DNA of 64,000 nucleotides. It comes from Sphingobacterium bovistauri (lineage in GTDB: Bacteria; Bacteroidota; Bacteroidia; Sphingobacteriales; Sphingobacteriaceae). Below the pieces are notes generated by a model. It saw only the letters and a list, made by a program, of their open reading frames with translations, had not been told where the DNA came from and searched no databases. The stretch is taken from positions 1 through 64,000 of the forward strand of contig NZ_JADEYP010000014.1 of the NCBI RefSeq assembly GCF_020295405.1, in the 5' to 3' direction. This document shows positions 27,038-37,757 of this stretch, piece by piece (the stretch's first letter is position 1; each line of letters begins with the position of its first letter). The translations under genes and the position numbers were made by a program.

Positions 27038-27472
27038 TTAAAGCAGCTTATACATTTCACGATGTGGTCCTATTCCTGGGATATCAAATTCGTCTGAAAT
27101 AAATTCGAAACCCAAAGCTTCATAGAAAGGAAAGGCTATCGTTCTGGCGTTGAACCACATGTATTCTATTCCCAACTGGTTTTTGAGGTGTTCTATAGCT
27201 GCATTTAACAATTCCGCCGCATAACCTTTGCGTCTATGATCTGGATGAGTTGCCATGCCACGTAAGCGGTAAGCATCTTTGGGGATTTTGCCGTGATTAT
27301 CTTTCATGCATGTTAATATGCAAACTAACTCATTATTATTAGTGAAATAGCCTAAATGAAATGTTGTAGGAATAGTATCATGATCAAAAATACATTCAGC
27401 TTCGGGTAAGCCATCTCGTAATACTAATGAACGTAATGTTAACGTTTGTTGGGCTGTGATAAAACGTATCAT
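27038..27472 (-). CDS. GNAT-family N-acetyltransferase
   Basis: The 144-residue protein is a single GNAT domain. The acetyl-CoA-binding segment is RGMATHPDHRRKGYAAELLNAAIEHL (about 70-95), with the R/Q-x-x-G-x-G/A signature as RRKGYA. The closing strand YEALGF is also present. The acceptor substrate is unknown. It overlaps the 3' end of gap by 4 bp, so it is translationally coupled to it. Confidence 0.88.
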   Translation of the reverse strand: MIRFITAQQTLTLRSLVLRDGLPEAECIFDHDTIPTTFHLGYFTNNNELVCILTCMKDNHGKIPKDAYRLRGMATHPDHRRKGYAAELLNAAIEHLKNQLGIEYMWFNARTIAFPFYEALGFEFISDEFDIPGIGPHREMYKLL

Positions 27473-28467
27473 CTCTTACTCAATTTTTCTAATATGTCTA
27501 CTAAGCGATTGGAATATCCAAATTCATTATCATACCACCCGACAACTTTTACTAAGCCACCTACGATGGAAGTTAATTGTGCATCAAATACACAAGAATA
27601 CGGATTGTTTATGATGTCGACAGATACAATTGGGTCTTCGGTGTAACAGAGGACTTGTTTTAATTCATTCGCGGCAGCACTTTTAAATTTTTCATTGATT
27701 TCGCTAACTGTAGTTTCATTCTTCAATGTACAGGTGAAATCAGTCAAAGAGCCATTTAAAACGGGAACACGTATTCCTGCACCGCCTAATTTACCTTCTA
27801 AATGTGGAAATACATTGGTGATAGCCTTTGCTGCCCCAGTACTGGTAGGAATGATAGATGATGAAGCTGCACGTGCTCTTCGTAAATCTCGATGAGGAGC
27901 ATCATGCAAATTTTGGTCACCCGTCATGGAGTGTACGGTGGTAATATAACCATCTTGAATTCCCCAATTCTCATCTAATATTTTTACCAATGGAGCTACA
28001 TTATTTGTAGTACATGATGCATTAGAAAAGATAGGTGCATCCCAGTCAAAATTAATGTCATTAATTCCTAGTACGACAGTAGGAACTTCCTTATCTGGTG
28101 ATGGAGCAGAAATAATTACTTGTTTTGCACCAGCGATTAAGTGTAGATTCGATTTTTCTCTAGTCGTAAAATATCCGGTAGATTCTATTACTACATCAAT
28201 TTCAAGTTTTACCCAAGGTAAATCTGTTGGATTTTTTTCTTGGGTAACTAAAATTTTATGCCCATTAATTGATAAATAATTTTCGTCATATGTCACTTCT
28301 CCACCAAAGGGACCATGAACCGAGTCATACTTAAATAAATGAGCTAGGGTAGATGTGCTTGTTAAATCATTAATAGCAACAACTTCAATATCATTTAAAT
28401 TTCTTTTGAGCAAATTGCGAAGGGTATGTCTTCCAATTCGCCCAAATCCATTTATTGCTATTTTCAT
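27469..28467 (-). CDS. gap: Glyceraldehyde-3-phosphate dehydrogenase, type I
   Basis: The 332-residue enzyme catalyses the NAD-dependent oxidation and phosphorylation of glyceraldehyde-3-phosphate. It has the Rossmann start INGFGRIGR (5-13), D34 for NAD preference, the catalytic ASCTTN (C152), HSMTGDQ and the RAAS-like RRARAASSSIIPTSTGAAKA region, and WYDNEFGYS near the end. The catalytic set is complete. HSMTGDQ replaces the usual HSYTGDQ and RAASS the usual RAAAL, so it may be a divergent second Gap or an erythrose-4-phosphate-type enzyme. It starts 4 bp after the thioredoxin-like lipoprotein gene. Confidence 0.92.
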   Translation of the reverse strand: MKIAINGFGRIGRHTLRNLLKRNLNDIEVVAINDLTSTSTLAHLFKYDSVHGPFGGEVTYDENYLSINGHKILVTQEKNPTDLPWVKLEIDVVIESTGYFTTREKSNLHLIAGAKQVIISAPSPDKEVPTVVLGINDINFDWDAPIFSNASCTTNNVAPLVKILDENWGIQDGYITTVHSMTGDQNLHDAPHRDLRRARAASSSIIPTSTGAAKAITNVFPHLEGKLGGAGIRVPVLNGSLTDFTCTLKNETTVSEINEKFKSAAANELKQVLCYTEDPIVSVDIINNPYSCVFDAQLTSIVGGLVKVVGWYDNEFGYSNRLVDILEKLSKR

Positions 28468-28471
28468 TCGC

Positions 28472-29104
28472 TTATTTTGTGTATTCTGTTAGAATGAAAT
28501 CAATTTTTTTATCTCCGTCCCAATGTGATTGTAATTTGCCTTCGGCAGTATATACATAGTTTGCTGGGAATTGTTTAGGCACATGGATCTTTTGAATGAA
28601 ATCTTGATTTTTATCGTACAATACTTCTACATTAGGTTTACCCACCAATTCTTTTCCAAAAGTCTCTAAGAAATTGGCCATTAATGCAGGGTCATTCATA
28701 GAGATAAAATAAAGATTTACATTTTTGATTTTAGCATAGTTCTTTCCTAATTGTCCAGCCTCTATCTGGCAATGCCCACAACTTGGATCGAATAAAATGA
28801 ATGCAGTTTTTTTACCCTTTGGGATATCGTCATTAGTAAACGATATACCCGACTTTACTTTGTAAAATTTGAATGGAGGTAAGACTTGTGCTGGCGCTTT
28901 TTGCGATAGTTCTTCTATTTTTTGTTGTTGTTCTGCTGCTTTGGAGGTATGGCTATGGCTGCTGTGGTCGTGACCTGCATGATCATGTCCATCATGGTTT
29001 TCTACATTTGCAGTAGAATTTGTATTCGTATTAGAAGAGTTTGAGCAACCCGATATCCCAAGTATTGTACTTAGTAATAGAGTCGAAAGCGTCATTTTTT
29101 TCAT
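28472..29104 (-). CDS. His-rich lipoprotein with thioredoxin-like CGHC domain
   Basis: The 210-residue protein has a lipoprotein signal (GISGC, Cys20). A histidine/aspartate-rich stretch at about 37-52 (HDGHDHAGHDHSSHSH) looks like a metal-binding linker. The thioredoxin-like domain of the TlpA/AhpC type follows, with C109-G-H-C112 and a cis-proline region near 186 (KQFPANY). It would be anchored in the envelope with a redox role, possibly linked to copper or zinc. It heads a three-gene unit with gap and the acetyltransferase, and the next start codon is only 4 bp away. Confidence 0.82.
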   Translation of the reverse strand: MKKMTLSTLLLSTILGISGCSNSSNTNTNSTANVENHDGHDHAGHDHSSHSHTSKAAEQQQKIEELSQKAPAQVLPPFKFYKVKSGISFTNDDIPKGKKTAFILFDPSCGHCQIEAGQLGKNYAKIKNVNLYFISMNDPALMANFLETFGKELVGKPNVEVLYDKNQDFIQKIHVPKQFPANYVYTAEGKLQSHWDGDKKIDFILTEYTK

Positions 29105-29186
29105 ATAAATTGTTATTTATACAAATCTATAAAAAATATGTGGGGTTGTCTGTATAGGCTTTTTTTATGATGAATTTGTGATAAAC

Positions 29187-29220
29187 AAAAAGGGGTTATC
29201 TATTCCGATAACCCCTTTTT
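29187..29220. terminator. Symmetric bidirectional-type terminator after secDF
   Basis: AAAAAGGGGTTATC (29187-29200) pairs perfectly with GATAACCCCTTTTT (29207-29220) across a 6-base loop. It lies 20 bp beyond the secDF stop on the minus strand and gives T-runs in both directions. Confidence 0.88.
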
Positions 29221-29239
29221 TATATGCTCCAGTTTTTTA

Positions 29240-32230
29240 TTATGGAGTAACAACTTTTGGTTCTGCATTTTTAGGTTTAGCAATGTTAGCACTATTCTTT
29301 CCTAAATCATATACTGCAGGTGCAGCTAACATGATAGAAGAGTATGTACCTACGACTATACCTACTAAGATTGCAAAAGCAAATCCTCTAATAACTTCTC
29401 CACCGAAAATAAATAATACAATCAATACGAATATTAAAGTTAATGATGTAATAATTGTACGACTTAAAGTGGTGTTAATTGCATGATTAATAACCTCACC
29501 AAAACTTCTGTTTACTCCAGCTGATTTGTTGATATCTTCGCGGATACGGTCAAATACAACTACGGTATCATTCACAGAATAACCCAGTACTGTTAAGAAT
29601 GCAGCTACGAAATGCTGGTCAATATCCAAAGAGAATGGTACAATACCATCTAATATTGAGAATAAACCTAATAAAATCAATCCGTCATGTATAGTTGCAA
29701 CTGCAGCACCAGCTGAATATTGCCATTTGTGGAAACGAACTAAGATGTATACTGCGATAATTAAGATTGAAATTACTGCAGACCACCCAGCTCTTTCTGT
29801 AATATCTGATGCAATTGAAGGTCCTACTTTTTGTGACGAAAGGATCTCGAAATCATTACCCGAAACTTTAGCCAATCCACTGTTTAGTTTACCTAATACT
29901 TCTGCATCTGCTTCATCTGATGTCTCTGTAATATGATAAGTCGTTGTAACACGTATTTGATTTGTTGAGCCAAATGTTTTTACCTCAGTAGTAGATTCAA
30001 AAACTTCATCTAAGTTTTTACGTACCTCTTCCAAGTTTACTGCATTGTCATAACGAACAGTATATGTACGACCTCCCTGGAAATCCACTCCTAAACTAAA
30101 TCCTTTTGTGAAAATAGAGATAAGAGAAATAGCAATCGCTACTAAAGAGATAGCGTAATAAATTTTACGTTTTTTGATGAATTGGTAGTTAGCGCCAAGT
30201 AAAGTGTTTGCTGACCAAGGGAAAGATACACTGATTTTCATCTCTCTCTTCAGCATAAATTCGAAAATTAAGCGAGAAATAAAGATAGATGTAAATAGTG
30301 ATGTAATAATACCTACCATTAATGTCGTTGCAAATCCTAAAATAGGTCCTGAACCGAAGAAAAATAATACAACACCTACTAAGAAAGTAGTGATTTGAGA
30401 ATCCAAGATTGAAGACATCGCATGTTTGTATCCTTCTTCAATTGCTTGTTTCATATTTTTTCCGTTACGGATTTCTTCACGAATACGCTCGTAGATAAGT
30501 ACGTTAGCATCTACAGCTGTACCCATTGTCAATACGATACCGGCAATACCTGGTAATGTTAATACAGCATTTAATGAAGCTAGAATACCCATCAAGAAGA
30601 ATACGTTGAAAATTACCGCAATATTTGCTGCCCAACCCGCTCTGTTATAATAAGCAACCATGAAAAGCATAACTACAACAACGGCAATCATAGAAGAGTT
30701 AACACCAGCATCAATAGCTGCTTGACCTAATGATGGACCTACAATTGCTTCTTCAACGATTTTAGCGGTAGTAGGAAGACGTCCTGATTTTAATACGTTA
30801 GCTAAATCTTTCGTGTCTTCAATAGTGAAGTTACCCGATATGGATGAGTTACCTCCTGCGATTTCTGATTGCACAGTAGGGGCAGAGTATACTACATTGT
30901 CTAATACAATAGCAATTGCTTCTTTCTTTTGTGAAGCTTTAGCTGTTACGCGACGCCATTCTTTAGCTCCATATGAGTTCATCTTCATACTTACTACAGG
31001 AGAATTTGTTTGTGGATCAAACTCATCTCTTGCGTCTGTAATCACATCACCTGAAAGTACTGCGCCAGTTTCACCAGCACTTACTTTGATAGCATATAAA
31101 GATAATATTTCAGCGTTTTGCTCTGGTTTTACAGCCCATAGTAATTTAACATTTGCTGGAATTAGCGATTTTACTTCTGGTCTGTTGAAATATGCATTAA
31201 CTTTTGATGTGTCTTTTAATGCTGCAGAACCTACTTGTGGACCAGGAATTAATTCTGGCTGTCCGTTTGGACCTTGATATACTGCTGGATACAAAACACT
31301 AAATAAAGGGTTTTGAGCAGTTAAGTTTGCTAAATCAGCAGTTGAATCCGTTTTTGCTGAAGTATTTCCACCTAGACTAGCTAATAATTTATTCTCTTTC
31401 TTAGTGGTGTCTGCTACAGTTGAGTCTGACTTCGCTACAGTGTTCTCTGTAGATTTCAATGAAGAGGCTAAAGTACTATTGATAGTGTTCAATAGACCAT
31501 GTACTTCCACATTGTTATGTGTCTCGAAGAATTCTAATTTAGCTGAACCCTGTAACAATTTACGAACACGATCTGCATCATTTACACCTGGTAATTCGAT
31601 TAAGATACGGTTTGTACCTTGTTGAATCTGAATGTTAGGAGATGCTACACCAAATTTGTCAATACGAGTACGTAAAACTTTGTATGAGTTTTGGATAGCA
31701 TTGTCTGCTTCTAATTGCAAAAATTTCTTAACATCAGCTTCAGAACTAGTGTTAGTAATGAATGTCGAATTATCTTTTGTTGCGAAAAAAGATGCTAGAG
31801 ATGCTGTTGCACCTGATGCTTTGTATTCATCAATAAATAAATCTACAATAGATTTGTTTGTTGATTTACTTTTTTGAATTGCTGTGTTCAACGCATTGTT
31901 GAATTTTTCATCTTTTGGATTGTTTGCTAGATTTTGAATCAATTCATCCAATGAAATTTCCATTGTTACGTTCATACCACCTTTTAGGTCTAGACCTAAA
32001 GGCAACTCTTGTGCTTTACATTCTCTGTATGTGTATTTAGCAATACCTAAATTGTACACTACTTCTCCAGCGATAGAATCTAAATAAGATTTCTCTTTAG
32101 AAATGTCTCCGCCAGCATAAGCTTTAGCGTCTCGCTCTACTTTCCTAGTAACAAATGTAAATGATAACGCGTATAGACAGGCTAATGTCAATACGGCTAC
32201 CAAAAATTTAATCAGCCCTTTGCTCTGCAT
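29240..32230 (-). CDS. secDF: Protein translocase subunit SecDF (fused)
   Basis: The 996-residue fusion carries SecD in the first part (LGLDLKGGMNVTMEI near 75-90, a periplasmic domain with RIDKFGVASPNIQIQ near 190-205, and membrane helices from about 515) and SecF in the second (LGVDFQGGRTYTVRY near 725-740, SVNDTVVVFDRIRED near 895-910). SecDF uses the proton gradient to pull exported proteins through SecYEG. Fused SecDF is normal in Bacteroidota, and the Ala/Ser/Thr-rich insertion near 250-320 is a lineage feature. It is a single gene with its own promoter and terminator. Confidence 0.97.
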   Translation of the reverse strand: MQSKGLIKFLVAVLTLACLYALSFTFVTRKVERDAKAYAGGDISKEKSYLDSIAGEVVYNLGIAKYTYRECKAQELPLGLDLKGGMNVTMEISLDELIQNLANNPKDEKFNNALNTAIQKSKSTNKSIVDLFIDEYKASGATASLASFFATKDNSTFITNTSSEADVKKFLQLEADNAIQNSYKVLRTRIDKFGVASPNIQIQQGTNRILIELPGVNDADRVRKLLQGSAKLEFFETHNNVEVHGLLNTINSTLASSLKSTENTVAKSDSTVADTTKKENKLLASLGGNTSAKTDSTADLANLTAQNPLFSVLYPAVYQGPNGQPELIPGPQVGSAALKDTSKVNAYFNRPEVKSLIPANVKLLWAVKPEQNAEILSLYAIKVSAGETGAVLSGDVITDARDEFDPQTNSPVVSMKMNSYGAKEWRRVTAKASQKKEAIAIVLDNVVYSAPTVQSEIAGGNSSISGNFTIEDTKDLANVLKSGRLPTTAKIVEEAIVGPSLGQAAIDAGVNSSMIAVVVVMLFMVAYYNRAGWAANIAVIFNVFFLMGILASLNAVLTLPGIAGIVLTMGTAVDANVLIYERIREEIRNGKNMKQAIEEGYKHAMSSILDSQITTFLVGVVLFFFGSGPILGFATTLMVGIITSLFTSIFISRLIFEFMLKREMKISVSFPWSANTLLGANYQFIKKRKIYYAISLVAIAISLISIFTKGFSLGVDFQGGRTYTVRYDNAVNLEEVRKNLDEVFESTTEVKTFGSTNQIRVTTTYHITETSDEADAEVLGKLNSGLAKVSGNDFEILSSQKVGPSIASDITERAGWSAVISILIIAVYILVRFHKWQYSAGAAVATIHDGLILLGLFSILDGIVPFSLDIDQHFVAAFLTVLGYSVNDTVVVFDRIREDINKSAGVNRSFGEVINHAINTTLSRTIITSLTLIFVLIVLFIFGGEVIRGFAFAILVGIVVGTYSSIMLAAPAVYDLGKNSANIAKPKNAEPKVVTP

Positions 32231-32306
32231 TTTCTTAATCGTCTATTAATTTGATATAGTTTATGTTTTATTACGATGTAATGATAAAAATATTTACCAA
32301 GATTCG

Positions 32307-32336
32307 CAAAGGTATAAAAAAAATAGATAAAGAAAA
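32307..32336 (-). promoter_or_regulatory. Promoter for secDF
   Basis: On the minus strand TACCTTTG (32314-32307) matches the Bacteroidota -7 consensus TAnnTTTG exactly. A TTTT lies 18 bases upstream (32336-32333) in place of TTTG. Transcription would start near 32300, leaving a leader of about 70 bases before the secDF ATG at 32230. Confidence 0.5.
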
Positions 32337-32394
32337 CAATAGAAAAAATAGAATAACTATATGTGGGATATAGTTTTAGCTTTTAAAAAAAAAT

Positions 32395-32426
32395 AAAAAG
32401 GGGAAATCTATTGATTTCCCCTTTTT
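32395..32426. terminator. Symmetric terminator after the beta-barrel protein gene
   Basis: AAAAAGGGGAAATC (32395-32408) pairs perfectly with GATTTCCCCTTTTT (32413-32426) around a TATT loop. It lies 8 bp past the minus-strand stop at 32434 and separates this gene from secDF. Confidence 0.88.
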
Positions 32427-32433
32427 GAATGTT

Positions 32434-32910
32434 TTATTTTAAAACATATTTGATACCAAATGTGAATTGGCTACCGTCAAAACCTGTATCATGATTTAAA
32501 CCTAAATAAGGTTTGTAATCTAAGTGAAGACCAATTGGAATAGTAGGGATTTTGTATTCTAAACCTATTTGAGGACGTAATCCAATAAATGTTTCAGAGT
32601 TACCTTCCCAGCTCCAAAAGCCAACTTGTGCACCTACACCCGCATACCAATGTAAACCTTCAGCACCATTGATAGGTTTTTCGTATTGCCAATCAGCACC
32701 AACATTTACCCAGTTACTACGGAATGAAGCTTGTAATTGTAATGCTTGAGGACCTTGAAGAGCTGTCTTGTATTGTATACCAACGTTTGATCCGTCTCCT
32801 CCGTCAAAAACAACACCTAATGCTGATTTAAAAGGAGTTTGAGCTTTAGCTTCGTTAGCACCGAAAGATAATGCAGCTACTGCGATTAAAGATAAAAATA
32901 CTTTTTTCAT
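32434..32910 (-). CDS. Small outer membrane beta-barrel protein
   Basis: The 158-residue protein has a signal peptide cleaved near AKA-QTP (about 23). The rest alternates short beta strands rich in Gly, Tyr and Trp with charged turns and ends FTFGIKYVLK, as in eight-stranded OmpA-like or OmpW-like barrels. No specific family is recognised. It is monocistronic between two symmetric terminators. Confidence 0.72.
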   Translation of the reverse strand: MKKVFLSLIAVAALSFGANEAKAQTPFKSALGVVFDGGDGSNVGIQYKTALQGPQALQLQASFRSNWVNVGADWQYEKPINGAEGLHWYAGVGAQVGFWSWEGNSETFIGLRPQIGLEYKIPTIPIGLHLDYKPYLGLNHDTGFDGSQFTFGIKYVLK

Positions 32911-33170
32911 AATCTATATTTTGTTTTTAGAGAAAGAACTTAAGGTTAATCCTGAGTTCAGTTTTTCAATTTTATTGTGATTAAGCAAATATGTTGCCAA
33001 ATATTTTAATCATTGAAATTCATCGCTGATTTTTTAAACCTATTTGACGAATTAGATATCTGAAATGAATTAATTAAAAATAACAATATATTTTGTTTAA
33101 TGCAACGGCGCCTTTAATTATCTCCGAAGATTGTTTTAAATATTATTAATGCTTTGAAAAAACATTTTTA
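32911..33170. other. AT-rich divergent intergenic region without a gene
   Basis: The gap between the beta-barrel gene (minus) and guaB (plus) is 326 bp. Apart from the guaB promoter at its right end it holds no reading frame of note. A CAAATATG at 32986-32993 gives CATATTTG on the minus strand, a near match to the -7 box and a possible promoter for the beta-barrel gene, but no good -33 box accompanies it. Confidence 0.4.
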
Positions 33171-34712
<1,542 letters not shown>

Positions 34713-34733
34713 TCTTATTTGTATTAAAAGTTT

Positions 34734-34764
34734 AAAAGCCTAGATTTTTCTAGGCTTTTTTTTT
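34734..34764 (+). terminator. Factor-independent terminator of guaB
   Basis: AAAAGCCTAGA (34734-34744) pairs with TCTAGGCTTTT (34749-34759) around a TTTT loop and runs into further T residues, 22 bp after the guaB stop. Confidence 0.92.
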
Positions 34765-34802
34765 GAAATTATTTAATAATTATTAAACTAATTGGGTACG
34801 TA

Positions 34803-34907
34803 ATTGAATAGTGTATTCAATAATTTGTTTTTTTATGGGAAAGGAGATAGCTTATGGAACAATCACTATAGGGACTTGTAGTAACAAGAGATAGAGTGAT
34901 ATTGTTC
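34803..34907. other. Structured non-coding stretch in the guaB-ppc gap
   Basis: The 397-bp gap holds two dyads. ATTGAATA-GTG-TATTCAAT (34803-34821) is a perfect 8-bp-arm palindrome. From 34857, GAACAATCACTAT pairs with ATAGAGTGATATTGTTC (ending 34907) with small bulges, enclosing a second stem CTTGT-AGTA-ACAAG (34875-34888). The outer stem plus inner stem could fold as an RNA of about 50 nt. No protein frame explains it. A small RNA, a relic of a small mobile repeat, or a regulator site are all possible. Confidence 0.4.
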
Positions 34908-35030
34908 TTAGAAAGGGTAGGAATTGAAAGGGGGGCAAAAAAAAGAAAGCTATTGAAGGTTACTTTTTTTTTTGTTATTTTATTTTTTTATTAAAACTTG
35001 TGTTTTAATTTTATTTTCGCAAAAAAAAGC

Positions 35031-35060
35031 TTTAAAAAATATAAAATTTGCATACATTTG
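35031..35060 (+). promoter_or_regulatory. Promoter for ppc
   Basis: TTTA (35031-35034) and TACATTTG (35053-35060) are separated by 18 bases. The -7 box is a full match to TAnnTTTG. The ppc ATG follows 50 bp later. Confidence 0.55.
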
Positions 35061-35109
35061 AGTTTTAGATAGTATTTATTAGCTATACCAAGATATTAAA
35101 ACAGTCATA

Positions 35110-37686
35110 ATGAAATTAAGTCAAAAGCAGGTCGTATTTGAAAATGAGGTTCTAACAAGATTTGATCTTTTTAAAAGCTTGTTCTTAACACTTCCATTTC
35201 AAAGAGTAAAGCATACAGGTACACTATTACCCTTTTTTGCTGCACATTGTGAAAGAGGTGTAGAACAACATTTGCCACCTGAAAATATTATTGATAGCTT
35301 TTTTGGGCAGTATGAACAGTATATAGAGGAAAGTGATCGCGTTGATTTGCTTTTTCGTATTGTTCAGTATATTGAACGTCAAGTGGTTTTGTTTGATGCC
35401 ATTGAGGATTCCTCGTTTCAAGCTATAGGTAAGACTGATGAGACAGCTGGCTTAGATTCTTTATTTAAATTGGCACAGACTGATAAAAAACTGAAAAGCC
35501 GAATTGTAGAGAAACTTAAGGATTTTTCTGTACGATTAGTATTGACAGCTCATCCGACGCAGTTTTATCCTGGGCCAGTATTAGGTATTATTAATGATTT
35601 AATAGAAGCAATTAAAAATAACGATATTCCGAATATCAATTTGCTTTTACAACAGCTAGGAAAAACACCATTTATAAATAAAAATAAACCTACACCAGTA
35701 GATGAAGCTGCAAGTTTGGCTTGGTATTTAGAGAATGTTTTTTATAAAGTAACTTCTAGTATTCATTCCAAAATTGATAATGAATTAGAATTACCTTCAG
35801 ATGATGTAAAGCAATTAATTGAACTTGGATTTTGGCCAGGTGGAGACCGGGATGGTAATCCGAATGTAACAGTCGAAAGCACAAAGAAGGTTGCGACTAT
35901 GTTACGTACTATTTTATTTAGATGCTATTATCGTGACTTTAGAGTTGTAAAAAGAAGAATTACATTTCGAGGTGCTGAACAGTACTTAGAAAATTTACAA
36001 GAATTATTATATAACAATAGTTTCAATCCAGTTGAAAATCCAGTTGACGAGACGGGTAGGATTTTGGAGAACTTGAATAGTATTAAAGATGTATTGAATA
36101 CTTCGCACAATGGCTTGTTTGTCGAATTAGTCGAAGATTTGATCAGAAAAGTAAATACTTTCGGTTGTTACTTCACAACATTAGATATCCGTCAAGACAG
36201 TTCGATTCTTCGCAATACAATTAGTTATTTGGTAGATAATTTCGATGGAAAAACAGGATTAGACGTTTCTGATTTGGAGGCCTCGGAAGATAACAAACAA
36301 AAAGCTTTCAAATTCAATGAAGAGCAGTTGGAGTTTTCTGATAAGGCAGATCCATTGATACAGGATACTTTGGGGGTAATTCGTTTGCTCAAAAATATTC
36401 AAGCGTCAGGTTCTGAGCGAGCGGCGCAACGTTTTATAATTTCGAATTGCCAACAAGCTTCTGATATATTAGGTTTGATGCAATTGTTTTTGTGGCAAGG
36501 GTGGAAGAAGGAGTCTTTGACAATTGATTTTGTGCCATTGTTTGAGACCGTAGATGATTTGTCAAGAGCGCGTGTTGTGATGGAATCATTATATACAAAT
36601 GATGTATATGCTAAACATCTAAAGCGTCGTGGTAATAAGCAAACTATCATGTTGGGATTCTCAGATAGTACAAAGGACGGCGGTTATTTAATGGCTAACT
36701 GGTCAATCTATAAAGCTAAAATTGAATTAACAGCCTTGGCACGTGAGTATAATGTGGATTTGGTTTTCTTTGATGGTCGTGGTGGACCGCCAGCACGCGG
36801 AGGTGGTAAGACACAAAGATTCTACGCAGCTATGGGGGGAGAGATTGAAAATAAACACATTCAATTGACTATACAGGGTCAAACAATTAGTAGTCAATAC
36901 GGTTCGTTGGATACAGCACAATATAATATTGAGCAATTATTACATGCGGGATTAATTTCTGAAATCAAGCAAAATAATAGCGATACATTAACAGATAAGC
37001 AGAAAAATGTAATAGACGATATGGCTGCTGAAAGTCATCGTAAATTTTTATCTCTGCGCAATCATCCACAGTTTCTCAAGTATTTGGAGAAATTAAGTCC
37101 TTTGAAAGCTCTGTCATCTATTAATATTAGTAGTAGACCTGTAAAGCGTAATTCAGATAAAGAACTTAGATTGCAAGATTTGCGTGCTATATCATTTGTA
37201 ACTTCATGGAGTCAATTAAAGCAAAATATTCCTGGATTCTTTGGTGTAGGGAGTGCAATGCAGTGGGCAGAAGAAAATAATTTGTGGTCTTATGTGAAGA
37301 ATTTATATCAAAATTCAGGCTTCTTTAATACGTTGATAGATAATTGTATGATGTCTATGACAAAGTCGAATTTTGATATCACCGCTTATATGAAAGATGA
37401 TAAGGAGTTTGGAGAATTTTGGACGATGTTGCATGAAGAGTACGAAAAGACAAAAGCCTATTTGTTGAAGTTAAGTAATTCTAATGTTTTAATGGAAAAC
37501 TATCCAGTGGAAAGAGCTTCTATATTGGAAAGAGAGAAGATTATCTTGCCACTTCTTATAATTCAACATTATGCAATTCGAACTATTGATACGAATAAAT
37601 TGTCCAATGAACAGCAAGAAGTGTATCGTAAAATAATTGGACGTACGATTTATGGCGTTGTTAATGCAGGTCGTAATTTAGCATAA
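35110..37686 (+). CDS. ppc: Phosphoenolpyruvate carboxylase
   Basis: The 858-residue enzyme makes oxaloacetate from PEP and bicarbonate and replenishes the TCA cycle. It has the catalytic-histidine motif LTAHPTQ (H148), a second active-site region GFWPGGDRDGNPNVT near 238-252, and the PEPcase signature MLGFSDSTKDGGYLMANW with the loop FDGRGGPPARGGGKT around 558-572. The C-terminus ends YGVVNAGRNLA, close to the usual terminal motif. All key residues are present and the length is normal for the Bacteroidota group. Confidence 0.95.
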   Translation: MKLSQKQVVFENEVLTRFDLFKSLFLTLPFQRVKHTGTLLPFFAAHCERGVEQHLPPENIIDSFFGQYEQYIEESDRVDLLFRIVQYIERQVVLFDAIEDSSFQAIGKTDETAGLDSLFKLAQTDKKLKSRIVEKLKDFSVRLVLTAHPTQFYPGPVLGIINDLIEAIKNNDIPNINLLLQQLGKTPFINKNKPTPVDEAASLAWYLENVFYKVTSSIHSKIDNELELPSDDVKQLIELGFWPGGDRDGNPNVTVESTKKVATMLRTILFRCYYRDFRVVKRRITFRGAEQYLENLQELLYNNSFNPVENPVDETGRILENLNSIKDVLNTSHNGLFVELVEDLIRKVNTFGCYFTTLDIRQDSSILRNTISYLVDNFDGKTGLDVSDLEASEDNKQKAFKFNEEQLEFSDKADPLIQDTLGVIRLLKNIQASGSERAAQRFIISNCQQASDILGLMQLFLWQGWKKESLTIDFVPLFETVDDLSRARVVMESLYTNDVYAKHLKRRGNKQTIMLGFSDSTKDGGYLMANWSIYKAKIELTALAREYNVDLVFFDGRGGPPARGGGKTQRFYAAMGGEIENKHIQLTIQGQTISSQYGSLDTAQYNIEQLLHAGLISEIKQNNSDTLTDKQKNVIDDMAAESHRKFLSLRNHPQFLKYLEKLSPLKALSSINISSRPVKRNSDKELRLQDLRAISFVTSWSQLKQNIPGFFGVGSAMQWAEENNLWSYVKNLYQNSGFFNTLIDNCMMSMTKSNFDITAYMKDDKEFGEFWTMLHEEYEKTKAYLLKLSNSNVLMENYPVERASILEREKIILPLLIIQHYAIRTIDTNKLSNEQQEVYRKIIGRTIYGVVNAGRNLA

Positions 37687-37757
37687 TACTAAATCATAAA
37701 GTTTTAGGGACTTTGTAATATAATTTTATATTTTTGTATTCGATAAATTGAATAGAA

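Noticed and set aside
29178..29486. 102-codon plus-strand frame antisense to the secDF 3' end
   Set aside because: It begins in a symmetric terminator and runs antisense through a fully supported secDF coding region.
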